A stretch of DNA of 64,000 bases from Clostridiales bacterium (GCA_012839295.1 DUNO01000008.1:186001-250000), one strand, 5' to 3'; shown: positions 1-8,769, numbered from the stretch's first letter. Program-made: numbers and translations. Notes: a model not told the origin generated them from the sequence alone.

Positions 1-140
1 TATTCCCTGTAATAGTCCTCCATAGCCCTGATTACTGTCTCCGGCTTCTGCGTAGTAGCCGCATTATCAAGATAAATCAGCGGTTTTCTTCCGGGCTCCT
101 GCCTCAGGATGGGAAAATCCTCTTTATATCGATTTGACAT
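1..140 (-). CDS. sufS: Cysteine desulfurase SufS, N-terminal part (cut by window edge)
   Basis: The first 46 codons of a PLP-dependent cysteine desulfurase, which supplies sulfur for Fe-S assembly on the SufBCD scaffold. The visible protein starts MSNRYKEDFPIL and contains YLDNAATTQKP, the N-terminal hallmark of SufS/CsdA-type enzymes. The active-site Cys and PLP Lys lie beyond the window. Its ATG (138-140) overlaps the last codons of sufD, so translation is probably coupled. It is the fourth visible gene of the operon; a sufU-type gene may follow outside the window. Confidence 0.9.
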   Translation of the reverse strand, partial: MSNRYKEDFPILRQEPGRKPLIYLDNAATTQKPETVIRAMEDYYRE

Positions 141-1221
141 GATTAAGCCTCTCTTTCACATATCCAAATACCTGCTCCCTTAGGGTTTCAGACGGAATAG
201 TGTCAAGCACCGGATGAAACCAGGCTTCCAGTATTAATTTCTTGGCTTCTCCCTCGCTGAGCCCTCTGGACATCAGATAGAAGAGCTGATTTTCATCAAT
301 TCTTCCGCTGTTTGCCGCATGCTTTCCGGAGACATTTTCTTCTCCGCAGAGGATTAACGGTACTGATATGTTCTTAATATTTTTATCAAACAGAAGCGTA
401 TATTCTCCCTCCGCTCCTTCTGAACCGGATGCCCCTTTCTTAAAATCAATCGTACCCCTGAAAATCTTCCTGCTGTTGTCAAATAGGGCTCCGTTTACTC
501 TCATATTACTTTTCGTATTCTTTCCATAGTGATTGGCTACATAGTTAAGATCCAGGAAACGCTCCCCGTCACCCAGATAGATCGTATCCACCGTCATCTC
601 ACTATTCTCTCCCCGCAACGCAGTCATGATACCGCTTACAGCATGACCTCCGCCCAGTTCACATTGGGTAATCTTAATACTTGCGCCTTCCCTGCAAGCT
701 CCGCCGATATTATTAAGATGAATCCCTTCCCCCGGAAGAAGCTGTATCTGGATCAGGTTGATTACGGCATTCTTGCCTGCCAGCAGATAAATCAATCCTC
801 CATGGAACAAGGGGAGACCCGCTTCTCCTTCATAGGTAATCACCAGGGTCAGCTCACTGTCCTGCTCCGCCTGTATCAAAAGCTCCTCAGCCAGAACAGG
901 GTTCTCCTGATCCAACCGGTAAGAGAGAAAAAGCGGTTCCGCTATCTTTTTCCCCTTCGGCACGGTAATCGCCCACTCCCTGTTTCTATACCTGTGCAGG
1001 AAAGCACTGGTCTCTTCGCCCATTCCGGTCTGGGGTAATTCGATCCCCGAAGGGTTATGCTTAAGGCCTATCACCGCGTCCCGAACTCCTTTCCCTGTCA
1101 GTTCTACTGGGGGAAAAGGCTTAATCTCCGGAATTTCTTTTATTAATTTTAATTCGTTGACACCCAGCCAACGAAAGGTTTTTACGGGCAATTGATTGGC
1201 TTCCTTTAATTCCAGAATCAT
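124..1221 (-). CDS. sufD: Fe-S cluster assembly protein SufD
   Basis: SufD-like scaffold subunit of the SufBC2D complex that builds Fe-S clusters in the cytoplasm. About 365 residues. The C-terminal half has the SufB/D beta-helix signature (KIFRGTIDFKKGASG, then the NSGRIDENQLFYLMSRGLSEGEAKKLI segment shared with SufB). There are two in-frame ATGs, at 1227 and 1221. The Shine-Dalgarno AGGAGG lies one base from the first but seven bases from the second, so I place the start at 1221 (MILELKEANQ). The start region overlaps the end of sufB, as expected for a coupled operon. Confidence 0.92.
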   Translation of the reverse strand: MILELKEANQLPVKTFRWLGVNELKLIKEIPEIKPFPPVELTGKGVRDAVIGLKHNPSGIELPQTGMGEETSAFLHRYRNREWAITVPKGKKIAEPLFLSYRLDQENPVLAEELLIQAEQDSELTLVITYEGEAGLPLFHGGLIYLLAGKNAVINLIQIQLLPGEGIHLNNIGGACREGASIKITQCELGGGHAVSGIMTALRGENSEMTVDTIYLGDGERFLDLNYVANHYGKNTKSNMRVNGALFDNSRKIFRGTIDFKKGASGSEGAEGEYTLLFDKNIKNISVPLILCGEENVSGKHAANSGRIDENQLFYLMSRGLSEGEAKKLILEAWFHPVLDTIPSETLREQVFGYVKERLNHVKSI

Positions 1222-1232
1222 AGCCATCCCTC

Positions 1233-2645
1233 CTATCCGATGCTGCCTTCCATTTCAAGACGTATTAACTGGTTCATTTCAAGGGCATACTCCATGGGTA
1301 ATTCCTTGGCGATGGGTTCCGCGAAGCCGCTGACGATCATTGCTCTTGCATCTGCCTCGCTCAATCCCCTGCTCATTAAATAAAATATCGTATCATCACT
1401 GATTCTCCCGATCTTCGCCTCGTGTCCGATATCTACATTGTCATTACGGATGTCCATCACCGGAATGGTATCGGACCGTGACCTGGAGTCAAGCATAAGG
1501 GATTCGCAGGATACGGCGCATTTTGCACCCTCCGCCTCCTTTTCGATTATTACGGCACTCCGGAAGGTACTGGTTCCTCCATCCTTAGAGATGGATTTGG
1601 AGCTCATATGGGCGGAGGTACCCGGTGCGGCATAAACCACCTGGACACCAGTATCCAGATCCTGCCCCTTCCCGGCAAAGGTTATGCCCGTATACTCCAT
1701 CCTTGCATTTTCCCCTTTTAGAATATTCATGGGATAAAGGCAGGATACCCTGGAGCCGAAGGAGCCTGATACCCACTCCATGGTTGCATTCTTTCCCACC
1801 TGGGCCCGTTTTGTATTTAAATTATACATATTCTTTGACCAGTTCTCGATGGTCGAATAGCGCAGCCGTGCCCCATCCCTTACAAACAGCTCCACGCAGC
1901 CTGCATGCAGGTTGGCAACGTTATATTTTGGTGCGGAGCAGCCTTCAATAAAGTGCAGGCTGGCTCCTTCATCCACAATAATCAGGGTATGCTCAAACTG
2001 TCCTGCCCCGGGTGCATTTAACCGGAAATAAGACTGCAGGGGGATTTCGACAGATACACCGGGCGGAACATAGACAAAGGAGCCTCCGCTCCATACCGCA
2101 CCATGCAGGGCGGCAAATTTATGGTCCCGGGGTGTAACCAGCTTCATAAAATGCTCCTTCAGAATATCCTCATGCTCCCTCAAGGCACTTTCCATATCCG
2201 TATAAATTACCCCCAGGCTTTTTACTTCCTCCTTCACATTATGGTAGACAACCTCAGAATCATACTGGGCTCCTACGCCTGCCAGCGAGGTTCTCTCTGC
2301 CTGGGGAATGCCAAGGCGTACAAAGGTATTTTTAATATCCTGGGGTACCTCCTCCCAGGTAAGCTGCAGCTTTGTGTCAGGCCTCACATAGGTTACAATA
2401 TCATCCATATTCAGCCCATCGATATTCGGTCCCCATACGGGAAGCTCAAGCTCATGGTATATTTGTAACGCCTTCTGCCTGAATTCCCTCATCCATTGCG
2501 GATCCTTCTTTTCTCTTGATATCTGATCTACGATCTCCGGGGTCAATCCCCTGGAGGTCTGGTAGGCGGCATTTACTTTATCTTTCTTATCATAGATACT
2601 TCTGTTAATGTCATCGACATAGGTTTTGTTTCTCGGCGTCTCCAT
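1233..2645 (-). CDS. sufB: Fe-S cluster assembly protein SufB
   Basis: SufB, the core scaffold of the SufBC2D complex; 470 residues, normal for the family. It shows the conserved HAAVWSGGSFVYVPPGV-type segment (here LHGAVWSGGSFVYVPPGV) around residue 185, the FEHTLIIVDEGASLHFIEGCSAP stretch, and the C-terminal DIGHEAKIGRISDDTIFYLMSRGLSE motif. It sits 17 bp after sufC and just before sufD on the same strand, giving the clostridial order sufC-B-D-S. Nothing appears truncated. Confidence 0.96.
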   Translation of the reverse strand: METPRNKTYVDDINRSIYDKKDKVNAAYQTSRGLTPEIVDQISREKKDPQWMREFRQKALQIYHELELPVWGPNIDGLNMDDIVTYVRPDTKLQLTWEEVPQDIKNTFVRLGIPQAERTSLAGVGAQYDSEVVYHNVKEEVKSLGVIYTDMESALREHEDILKEHFMKLVTPRDHKFAALHGAVWSGGSFVYVPPGVSVEIPLQSYFRLNAPGAGQFEHTLIIVDEGASLHFIEGCSAPKYNVANLHAGCVELFVRDGARLRYSTIENWSKNMYNLNTKRAQVGKNATMEWVSGSFGSRVSCLYPMNILKGENARMEYTGITFAGKGQDLDTGVQVVYAAPGTSAHMSSKSISKDGGTSTFRSAVIIEKEAEGAKCAVSCESLMLDSRSRSDTIPVMDIRNDNVDIGHEAKIGRISDDTIFYLMSRGLSEADARAMIVSGFAEPIAKELPMEYALEMNQLIRLEMEGSIG

Positions 2646-2662
2646 GCGGGAGCCTCCCTTCC

Positions 2663-3406
2663 TTATACAAGCGCCAGCTCCTTATAGCCCTTCCGGTTTA
2701 CCTCATCGATCAGATTAGCGTCTCCGGTTCGGATGAGCCTTCCGTCCACCAGGATGTGAACGTAGTCCACCTCCAGAGCTTCCAGGATCTTTGTGCTGTG
2801 AGTGATTATTATTAGAGAATTGCCGTCATTTTTAAAGGCTTTGATTCCCTGGGATACGATTTTGACAGCATCCACATCAAGCCCGGAATCCGTCTCATCA
2901 AGAATGGCAAGCTTTGGGTTTTGCATCAGCATCTGCAATATCTCCGATTTCTTCTTTTCCCCTCCGGAGAAGCCCACATTCAGGTATCTGCCCGCATATT
3001 CTTTGTCCATGCCAAGCTCTTCCATGGTTTTATCAAGCTCCTTCTTAAAAGCCAAAACCCGGACAGGTTTATCCGTGACCGCTTTCTTTGTAGCTCTGAT
3101 AAAGCTCTCCAGGGTCACCCCTGACAGCTCCTCCGGATTTTGGAAGGATAAAAAAATACCTTTTTTTGCTCGGATATCCGTCTTCTCATAGGTGATATCC
3201 TCTCCTTCAAAAAGAATGGTGCCTTCCTCCACAACATACTTCGGATGTCCCATGATGGAATAGCCCAGGGTTGACTTGCCCGCCCCGTTGGGTCCCATGA
3301 TCACGTGTACCTCCCCCTTTTTAATGCTCAGTTCCAAACCGCTGAGGATATCCTTATGGTCAACGCTGACCCTGAGTCCGCATATTTTTAATAATTCGTC
3401 CGACAT
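2663..3406 (-). CDS. sufC: Fe-S assembly ATPase SufC
   Basis: Cytoplasmic ABC-type ATPase that powers the SufBC2D scaffold; 247 residues. Visible motifs: Walker A GPNGAGKST (about residue 40), the SufC-type signature FSGGEKKKSEILQ, and Walker B LAILDETDSGLD. The SufC-specific spacing and the absence of membrane partners separate it from transport ATPases. It is the first gene of the operon; the region upstream carries a promoter (-35 at 3513, -10 at 3490) and an IscR-like palindrome. Confidence 0.96.
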   Translation of the reverse strand: MSDELLKICGLRVSVDHKDILSGLELSIKKGEVHVIMGPNGAGKSTLGYSIMGHPKYVVEEGTILFEGEDITYEKTDIRAKKGIFLSFQNPEELSGVTLESFIRATKKAVTDKPVRVLAFKKELDKTMEELGMDKEYAGRYLNVGFSGGEKKKSEILQMLMQNPKLAILDETDSGLDVDAVKIVSQGIKAFKNDGNSLIIITHSTKILEALEVDYVHILVDGRLIRTGDANLIDEVNRKGYKELALV

Positions 3407-3473
3407 TACATCACCTTATACCTTTCTCATTTTTCATCCTTTTAGGGTTTACATTTCATGCCAAAATAATTCC

Positions 3474-3518
3474 TACTATTTTAATTAGTATTATATTACT
3501 CGGATATAACCTTTGCAA
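3474..3518 (-). promoter_or_regulatory. suf promoter with IscR-like operator
   Basis: On the minus strand a -35 box TTGCAA (3513-3518) and a perfect -10 TATAAT (3490-3495) are 17 bp apart. Directly downstream is the imperfect palindrome TACTA-N7-TAGTA (3474-3490), which resembles Rrf2/IscR-type sites known to control suf/isc operons. A repressor bound there would cover the transcription start. The assignment to IscR is inference; no Rrf2 gene is in the window. Confidence 0.6.
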
Positions 3519-3603
3519 GTATGAAGTTAAATTATTTACAAATCTCTGTCAAGACCGCCGTCTTAGCCTCGGATTAATGCTCCGCCGACTAACAGCCTAA
3601 GCA

Positions 3604-3918
3604 CAACAGGATAAAGAGGATTCTTTATCCGCTGTTCACATCAGTAAGCTATCATATAAAAACAGCGATTAAATACCATATACTCATGTTATCGTAAAGG
3701 CATTTAATCACTGTTATAAATAGTTCTAAAAAGTTAAAACAGGAAGCCTCCAGAATACTTCTGCTGACTCCCTGTTTTTCTCTATTTAATTGGGGGTAAA
3801 ATAGCAATATTATCTCACATTTGATCGCGCAAATTGCTGCATTGTTAACATATTACAGGATTCTTTTACAAGATTTTCCCACGGAGAATAGTATAAGGGA
3901 TTTAATCAACATTGTCAA
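3604..3918 (-). ncRNA. Candidate structured minus-strand RNA upstream of suf
   Basis: A consensus minus-strand promoter, TTGACA (3913-3918), 17 bp, TATACT (3890-3895), has no gene of its own in front of it. It is followed by three strong hairpins: 3733-3780 (13-bp outer stem), 3661-3715 (17-bp stem followed by a U-rich tract) and 3604-3640 (GGATAAAG stem). In the first two, the non-Watson-Crick positions are G-U pairs only when read as minus-strand RNA, which fits that strand. It could be a stand-alone sRNA of about 230-280 nt or a long attenuated suf leader. A 10-codon ORF (MQQFARSNVR) lies inside without a clear ribosome site. I do not recognise a known RNA family. Confidence 0.45.
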
Positions 3919-4015
3919 CGCTTTTATATATGTTTTTTTACAACAAAGCGCTTAAATGCTATTGAGACTAGATAGTATAAAGGGTATCTTAGATTTAGCA
4001 TTTAGGAGGTATTTA

Positions 4016-4363
4016 ATGAGCGATATTACTAAGATTATAGGCAACAGGATAAGAACACTCAGAAATGATAAAGGATTTAGCATTGAGGAATTAGCTGAGA
4101 AGGCTGACATAAATACCACTCATTTAGGACGCATTGAAAGGGGGGAATCTATTCCCAGATTGGATAGTATAGAGAAGATCATAAACGCTTTGGGAATAAC
4201 ATTTGAGGAACTATTTAGATATATACAGCCTGCTGCGAAAACCAGCGGAGAAAATGATACGTCTCTGGCTTTTCTGATAAACAAATTGAACAGCCTTAAA
4301 CCCGGGGAACAGAAAGAGGTATTAAACCTCTTTGATATTCTGTTTAGGCTTATTAATAAGTAA
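4016..4363 (+). CDS. XRE-family HTH transcriptional regulator
   Basis: Small cytoplasmic DNA-binding protein of 115 residues. The N-terminal Cro/C1-type helix-turn-helix spans about residues 7-62 (IGNRIRTLRNDKGFSIEEL, then THLGRIERGESIPRLDSIEKI), followed by a short C-terminal tail of the kind used for dimerisation. The ATG at 4016 is preceded by AGGAGG at ideal spacing, so the longer upstream reading frame is not needed. It is monocistronic, followed by a clear terminator, and convergent to the siderophore operon. Its targets are unknown. Confidence 0.85.
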   Translation: MSDITKIIGNRIRTLRNDKGFSIEELAEKADINTTHLGRIERGESIPRLDSIEKIINALGITFEELFRYIQPAAKTSGENDTSLAFLINKLNSLKPGEQKEVLNLFDILFRLINK

Positions 4364-4369
4364 GTACGG

Positions 4370-4406
4370 GAAGCTTACAGCCGTTAACTGTAAGCTTCTT
4401 TTATTT
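4370..4406 (+). terminator. Rho-independent terminator after the XRE gene
   Basis: An 11-bp perfect stem (GAAGCTTACAG 4370-4380 with CTGTAAGCTTC 4388-4398), a 7-nt loop, and a T-rich tail begin 6 bp after the XRE stop codon. The tail favours plus-strand termination. Confidence 0.85.
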
Positions 4407-4466
4407 ATTAACTAAGACAATGATGAAGGCGGAGGTACCATGAAGTACGGTCTGACTAATCAATAG

Positions 4467-5219
4467 CTAATAAATCGCTATTGGCCCATGAGGACCATCC
4501 ATAATGTCTATTTTCGTTTCAAAAATATCTGTCAAAAGTTTTGCATCCATAATCTCCTCCACCGTTCCAAAAGCAGCAATCCGTCCATCCTTCATGGCGC
4601 AAATCCTATCAGAATATTTGGCTGCAAAATTAATATCATGCATCACCGTCAGGATTGTCCTTCCAAATTCATCGGCAGCATGCCTTAAATGCTTCATCAT
4701 TTGAACAGAACGGGCGACATCCAGGTTGTTTAGAGGCTCATCCAAAAGTACATATTCCGTCTCTTGGCACAAAACCATCGCTACATATGCCCTTTGCCTT
4801 TGGCCGCCGGAAAGCTCATCTAAATATCTGTTTTCCAAAGCAGTCAGATCTAGAAAGTCAATGTATTTGGAAATAATCATCTCATCACCCTTTGTTAATC
4901 TGCCTTTGGAATAAGGAAACCGCCCAAATCCAGCCAGCTGCCTGACAGTAAGCCTTGTCACAAAATGATTTTCTTGCCGTAAGATAGTCAGGATTTTTGC
5001 CAGGTCTTCTGATTTGGATTCAGAAACATCCATATTCGCTACCTTAATTTGGCCTTCATCCATATTCAATAGTCTTCCGATCATTAAAAGTGCCGTAGAT
5101 TTTCCCGCTCCATTTGGCCCAATTAAAGAGGTAAGGCCGGCTTTTGGTATTTGGATATTTAAAGGTCCTATTTTCACCTCATCCGTATACATTTTTCTAG
5201 CATTAAGAATCTTTATCAT
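4467..5219 (-). CDS. Siderophore ABC transporter ATP-binding protein (YclP/CeuD-like)
   Basis: ATPase of an Fe(III)-siderophore importer, 250 residues. Walker A is GPNGAGKST, the signature motif is LSGGQRQRAYVA, and Walker B is YVLLDEPLNNLD followed by the H-loop VMHDINFA. The C-terminal FETKIDIMDGPHGPIAIY tail and overall spacing match the YclP/CeuD/FatE branch, which serves catecholate-type siderophores such as petrobactin and enterobactin. The start overlaps the upstream permease stop (ATGA). The exact siderophore cannot be told from sequence. Confidence 0.88.
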   Translation of the reverse strand: MIKILNARKMYTDEVKIGPLNIQIPKAGLTSLIGPNGAGKSTALLMIGRLLNMDEGQIKVANMDVSESKSEDLAKILTILRQENHFVTRLTVRQLAGFGRFPYSKGRLTKGDEMIISKYIDFLDLTALENRYLDELSGGQRQRAYVAMVLCQETEYVLLDEPLNNLDVARSVQMMKHLRHAADEFGRTILTVMHDINFAAKYSDRICAMKDGRIAAFGTVEEIMDAKLLTDIFETKIDIMDGPHGPIAIY

Positions 5220-6280
5220 AAAGTTCCCTTCCTTAACATTACGATTAGAAATGTTATTCCACCAAACATTTCAATAATAACGGAGACTACACCTTGAGCC
5301 CTGAATACATGGTACATAAAAAAGTATGATCCTGTCAGCACCAAAAATCCTATGGCAAGAGCCATCGGAAAAACATATCTGTGATCATAAGTCGGCGCTG
5401 CCTGATAAGCCATAGTCGCAACTAAAAACCCAAAGAAGGTAAGGGGGCCGACCAAAGAGGTTGAGATTGACATCAGGACAGAGACTAAGATAAGGGTATA
5501 TATTACGCCAAATTGATGGTTCACTCCCAAAGAGGTGCTGGTACTCTTTCCAAGGGACAGGACATTTAGTTTTTTAGAATAAGCAAGGATGAGTGTTGCG
5601 GCAATTATCACAATTGGAATTGCAACAGGAAAGTACTCAGCATCCGCATTATTGACAGAGCCAAACAATCTCGCCTGTAAAACATCAAACTCAGAGGGCG
5701 CTAACAGCTTTCTCATAAAAGTCGATACAGACCTCAGCCCGGTTCCAATAATAACCCCAACTAAAAGCATAAGCTGTAGGTTTCCATACTTTCCGGAAAG
5801 CAGCCATCCATAAAGCATCAAACACATCAGGACCATAACAGTAACTTGAAATAGAAATGATCCAATACCACTGAATTGCAGAAATACACCAGCGCCAAAG
5901 AAAAACATTGTACTGGTATGTATTGCCCCGTAAAGCGCTTCAAACCCTAAAAGAGAAGGAGTTATAATCCTATTATTCGTACTCGACTGGAAGGCAACGG
6001 TAGCCAGGCTCTGGCAAATTACTGAGATAAGCATTGCGCCAAGAGCTACCAGCCTTCTTTTAACAACCGGGATAAAGGAAGGGGAATCCACCGGAACAGG
6101 ATTGTTATAAACCAAAAGTCCGTAGGATGCAAGGACACCTAAAGCAATCAATGTTATCAGCAAAATCCAATAACGTTTTTCTTCCTTCTTAGAACGAAAG
6201 GCTCTGGCTGATCTGTTGCTCTGGTCAAGGCTGGTATCGATTCCGACATTATCCTTATTACTATATATAAATTTACTCAT
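5216..6280 (-). CDS. FecCD-family siderophore permease (YclO-like)
   Basis: Inner-membrane permease of the FecCD/BtuC family, 354 residues with eight or more hydrophobic segments. An unusually long polar N-terminus (about 35 residues) precedes the first membrane helix. The GPLTFFGFLVATMAYQ motif near residue 270 corresponds to the conserved FecCD GxxxFVGLxxP loop in its YclO/CeuC variant. It overlaps the upstream permease by ATGA and the downstream ATPase by ATGA, so the four genes are one translationally coupled operon. Confidence 0.87.
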   Translation of the reverse strand: MSKFIYSNKDNVGIDTSLDQSNRSARAFRSKKEEKRYWILLITLIALGVLASYGLLVYNNPVPVDSPSFIPVVKRRLVALGAMLISVICQSLATVAFQSSTNNRIITPSLLGFEALYGAIHTSTMFFFGAGVFLQFSGIGSFLFQVTVMVLMCLMLYGWLLSGKYGNLQLMLLVGVIIGTGLRSVSTFMRKLLAPSEFDVLQARLFGSVNNADAEYFPVAIPIVIIAATLILAYSKKLNVLSLGKSTSTSLGVNHQFGVIYTLILVSVLMSISTSLVGPLTFFGFLVATMAYQAAPTYDHRYVFPMALAIGFLVLTGSYFFMYHVFRAQGVVSVIIEMFGGITFLIVMLRKGTL

Positions 6281-7290
6281 CTTAGCTTCCTTTGTTTCAA
6301 TAAGATAATAATAAATGCAACCGCTCCCACGGTTCCAAGTATCAAAGAGACGGGGACTTCAAAAGGCATTATAATTGTACGGGAAATGATGTCGCAAAGA
6401 GTGATAGCGCCCATTCCTAATACACATACCCAGGGCAGGTTGCTCTTAAGATCATCGCCCCGATACATTGAAACAATATTGGGTACAATTAAACCTAAAA
6501 AAGGTAGGTTCCCGATAACAGCCGCAACAATTCCAACTGCAATAGAAATCAGCCCGGTGCCTAAAATAACGATCTTATTATAATTTACGCCAAGGCTTGT
6601 TGCCACATCTTCGCCTAATCCGGCTAATGTCAATCTATCCGCATAGACAAAAATAATGATATTAACTATCACAATTAGCCACAAGTATTCATACCGTCCA
6701 ATTTGAACCGGCGCAAAGGAACCTACAAACCAGGTTTCAATATTTTGCGTCATTTGAAAAATAAGTCCAACAAAGGTGGAAATCGCGGAAATGACTGCCC
6801 CGAGCATCATTCCTATAATTGGCACAATTAAAGACGAGCGGAGCTTCACCCTTCTTAAGAACAAAAAGAAAATCATAGTGCCGATAAAAGAAAAAATAAT
6901 TGCACCAGTCATTCTTAGCACTAACGTTGGTGCAGGAAATGCTAAATAAACAAAAACAAGTCCCAAGCCTGCCCATTCAATTGTTCCTGTCGTGGTAGGT
7001 TCAACTAAGCGATTCTGTGTAATCAGCTGTGTCACCAGCCCCGACATTGACATTGCCGCACCGGTAAGCATGAGTGCCGCTGTTCTCGGAACACGGGTTA
7101 TGAAAAACATATTTATTCCATCTTCCTGTCCCTGTATATCATAAACTCCGGTAAACAGCGATATAATCCCTAAAATAAAAACAAGAATAATCACTAATAT
7201 AAAAGGTTTTGTCCATATTTTATTATATTTAAAATGCTGGGGCTGAGAACTCTCAGCCCCTGTTGTTTTTTGTATTGTATTCTTCGGCAT
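6277..7290 (-). CDS. FecCD-family siderophore permease (YclN-like)
   Basis: Second permease of the heterodimer, 337 residues, FecCD/BtuC family. Family landmarks are TRVPRTAALMLTGAAMSMSGLVTQ near the N-terminal third and GNLPFLGLIVPNIV near residue 265, the loop contacting the ATPase. It lies between the binding lipoprotein and the second permease. Its partner is the product at 5216-6280. Confidence 0.88.
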   Translation of the reverse strand: MPKNTIQKTTGAESSQPQHFKYNKIWTKPFILVIILVFILGIISLFTGVYDIQGQEDGINMFFITRVPRTAALMLTGAAMSMSGLVTQLITQNRLVEPTTTGTIEWAGLGLVFVYLAFPAPTLVLRMTGAIIFSFIGTMIFFLFLRRVKLRSSLIVPIIGMMLGAVISAISTFVGLIFQMTQNIETWFVGSFAPVQIGRYEYLWLIVIVNIIIFVYADRLTLAGLGEDVATSLGVNYNKIVILGTGLISIAVGIVAAVIGNLPFLGLIVPNIVSMYRGDDLKSNLPWVCVLGMGAITLCDIISRTIIMPFEVPVSLILGTVGAVAFIIILLKQRKLR

Positions 7291-7310
7291 TTTAGTATAC
7301 GTCCTTTATG

Positions 7311-8360
7311 CTACTTACCTAAGGCGCTTGCAAGGTCTTCAAACAACTCCAGATAAGTCTGTATGGATTCGTTTGTATATGTATCGTTTGGCGCATAAAC
7401 GATCTGTCCTTTCGTAACGGCAGCCGTGTTTTGAAGGGCCGGCGAATTATTGATGACATCCTGGGCAGGAACTGCATCTTCCATAGAAGATATTGCCGCA
7501 TCGCGGTCCAGTACGAAAATCCAATCAGGATTACTTTGTGCAATCGCTTCAACAGAAATATCATCCCCCTGATGATCTGAAGTAGCACCGTCAACTTCTA
7601 GTGCCGAAACCCATCCGAAAATTTCATACATCGGACCCCAAACACGTCCGGAACGGGGAGCAGAAAAACCAATATCTCCACCGGAAACCACGACACTCAT
7701 AATTGTATCTGTTCCATTATACGCAGCTTTTGCATCTTCGATAGCTTTTTCAAAATCAGCTACCAATTGCGCAGCCTCTTCATTTTTATCAAAAATCTGT
7801 CCCAAAGCAAGTGTAGAATCCTTAAGTCCATTTACTAAGTTATCTCCAGGTGCATCAGCTTCCACAGAAACATCAAAATTGAGGTTAATCACAGCCGCAT
7901 TTGGCACCAATGCTTTTATATCCTCATAATAGCTGGCAAATCTTTGGCCGACAATAACAAGCTCGGGGTTTACAGCTGCTATTATCTCAAGATTTGGTTC
8001 ACTATGGTTTCCAATATCTTGGACAGAAGCGTCATTTACATAGGGTGAATCCGCGGGCATTACCCCCTTGGGAACCGCCGCTAATTGAATCCCCCAATCC
8101 GATAAGGTTTCAAAGGTCCTATTATCCAAAGCCACTACATTCTGGGGATTTACAGGAACAATAACCGTTCCATAAATATCTGTGACCTCAACTGTTCCCG
8201 CCCCGTCAGGCTCACTTGCCGGCTGGGTGGGTTCAGAAGCGACGGGAGTAACTGCCTGTTGGCCCGCTTCATCCTTTGAAGCTGAATTTGTGCAACCCGT
8301 TAATAATAAAGCAAAAACTGCTATAGAAACAGTTAATTTCGGTAAAATGAATTTTCTCAT
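7311..8360 (-). CDS. Siderophore-binding lipoprotein (YclQ/CeuE-like)
   Basis: Extracellular substrate-binding lipoprotein, 349 residues. The signal peptide ends in the lipobox LLTGC (Cys about residue 23), followed by a Ser/Thr/Pro-rich linker. The mature part has the class III binding-protein fold signature TDIYGTVIVPVNPQNVVALDNRTFETLSDWG, and ends TNESIQTYLELFEDLASAL, typical of the YclQ/CeuE group. The ATG at 8360 has AGGAGG six to seven bases upstream; the 12-codon upstream extension lacks a site. It is the first gene of the operon, behind the paired operators at 8535-8585. Confidence 0.9.
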   Translation of the reverse strand: MRKFILPKLTVSIAVFALLLTGCTNSASKDEAGQQAVTPVASEPTQPASEPDGAGTVEVTDIYGTVIVPVNPQNVVALDNRTFETLSDWGIQLAAVPKGVMPADSPYVNDASVQDIGNHSEPNLEIIAAVNPELVIVGQRFASYYEDIKALVPNAAVINLNFDVSVEADAPGDNLVNGLKDSTLALGQIFDKNEEAAQLVADFEKAIEDAKAAYNGTDTIMSVVVSGGDIGFSAPRSGRVWGPMYEIFGWVSALEVDGATSDHQGDDISVEAIAQSNPDWIFVLDRDAAISSMEDAVPAQDVINNSPALQNTAAVTKGQIVYAPNDTYTNESIQTYLELFEDLASALGK

Positions 8361-8534
8361 GTATATCCTCCTAAATATGTTGTGATAGGCAAGCAAATTA
8401 TCGAAGTTAATTGCTATATTCCTATAGCCAGGCTAAGGCTGGCTGTTAAAAGCTACATTGTTGTATCTTTGAAAAATCTTTGAAAAGCATCACCCTTTCT
8501 ATCATAAAATACATTGCAGAATTACGCTCTGTCT

Positions 8535-8623
8535 AGGGTTAATGGCAACTAACCCTTTGGTAAAAATAAGTTAGCTGCCGCTAACCTTTTTGAGAGTTTA
8601 CCATAACAACCAATCATTGTCAA
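8535..8623 (-). promoter_or_regulatory. Siderophore operon promoter with two matching operators
   Basis: The minus-strand promoter is TTGACA (8618-8623), 17 bp, TAAACT (8595-8600). Just downstream lie two 16-bp inverted repeats, GTTAGCTGCCGCTAAC (8570-8585) and GTTAATGGCAACTAAC (8538-8553, flanked by AGG/CCT to make 22 bp). In opposite orientation they share GTTAGYTGCCRYTAAC. Their centres are 32 bp apart, about three helical turns. The position suggests repression, presumably by iron. The motif is not a Fur box and its spacing differs from DtxR/IdeR boxes, so the regulator is unknown. Confidence 0.7.
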
Positions 8624-8671
8624 CAGTTATCCCATAAATTGTTGGGTTACGAATCGGGTGTATCTACTTCC

Positions 8672-8718
8672 AAATCAAGGGTTCCGGAGTTTATATTAAC
8701 GTCCGGAACCCTTGATTT
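8672..8718 (-). terminator. Terminator hairpin downstream of the GH35 gene
   Basis: A perfect 17-bp stem (8672-8688 with 8702-8718) containing GGGTTCCGGA, with a 13-nt loop. The stem ends in A/T runs on both sides. It lies about 50 bp after the GH35 stop codon and separates that operon from the siderophore promoter. Confidence 0.75.
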
Positions 8719-8769
8719 TTATGCATTTGTGAAGCACTCAGCCCCAAGTACGTATTTGGATTTTTTGAC

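Noticed and set aside
529-1038. Long plus-strand frame inside sufD
   Set aside because: It lies entirely antisense to a conserved gene, has no ribosome site and no family similarity.
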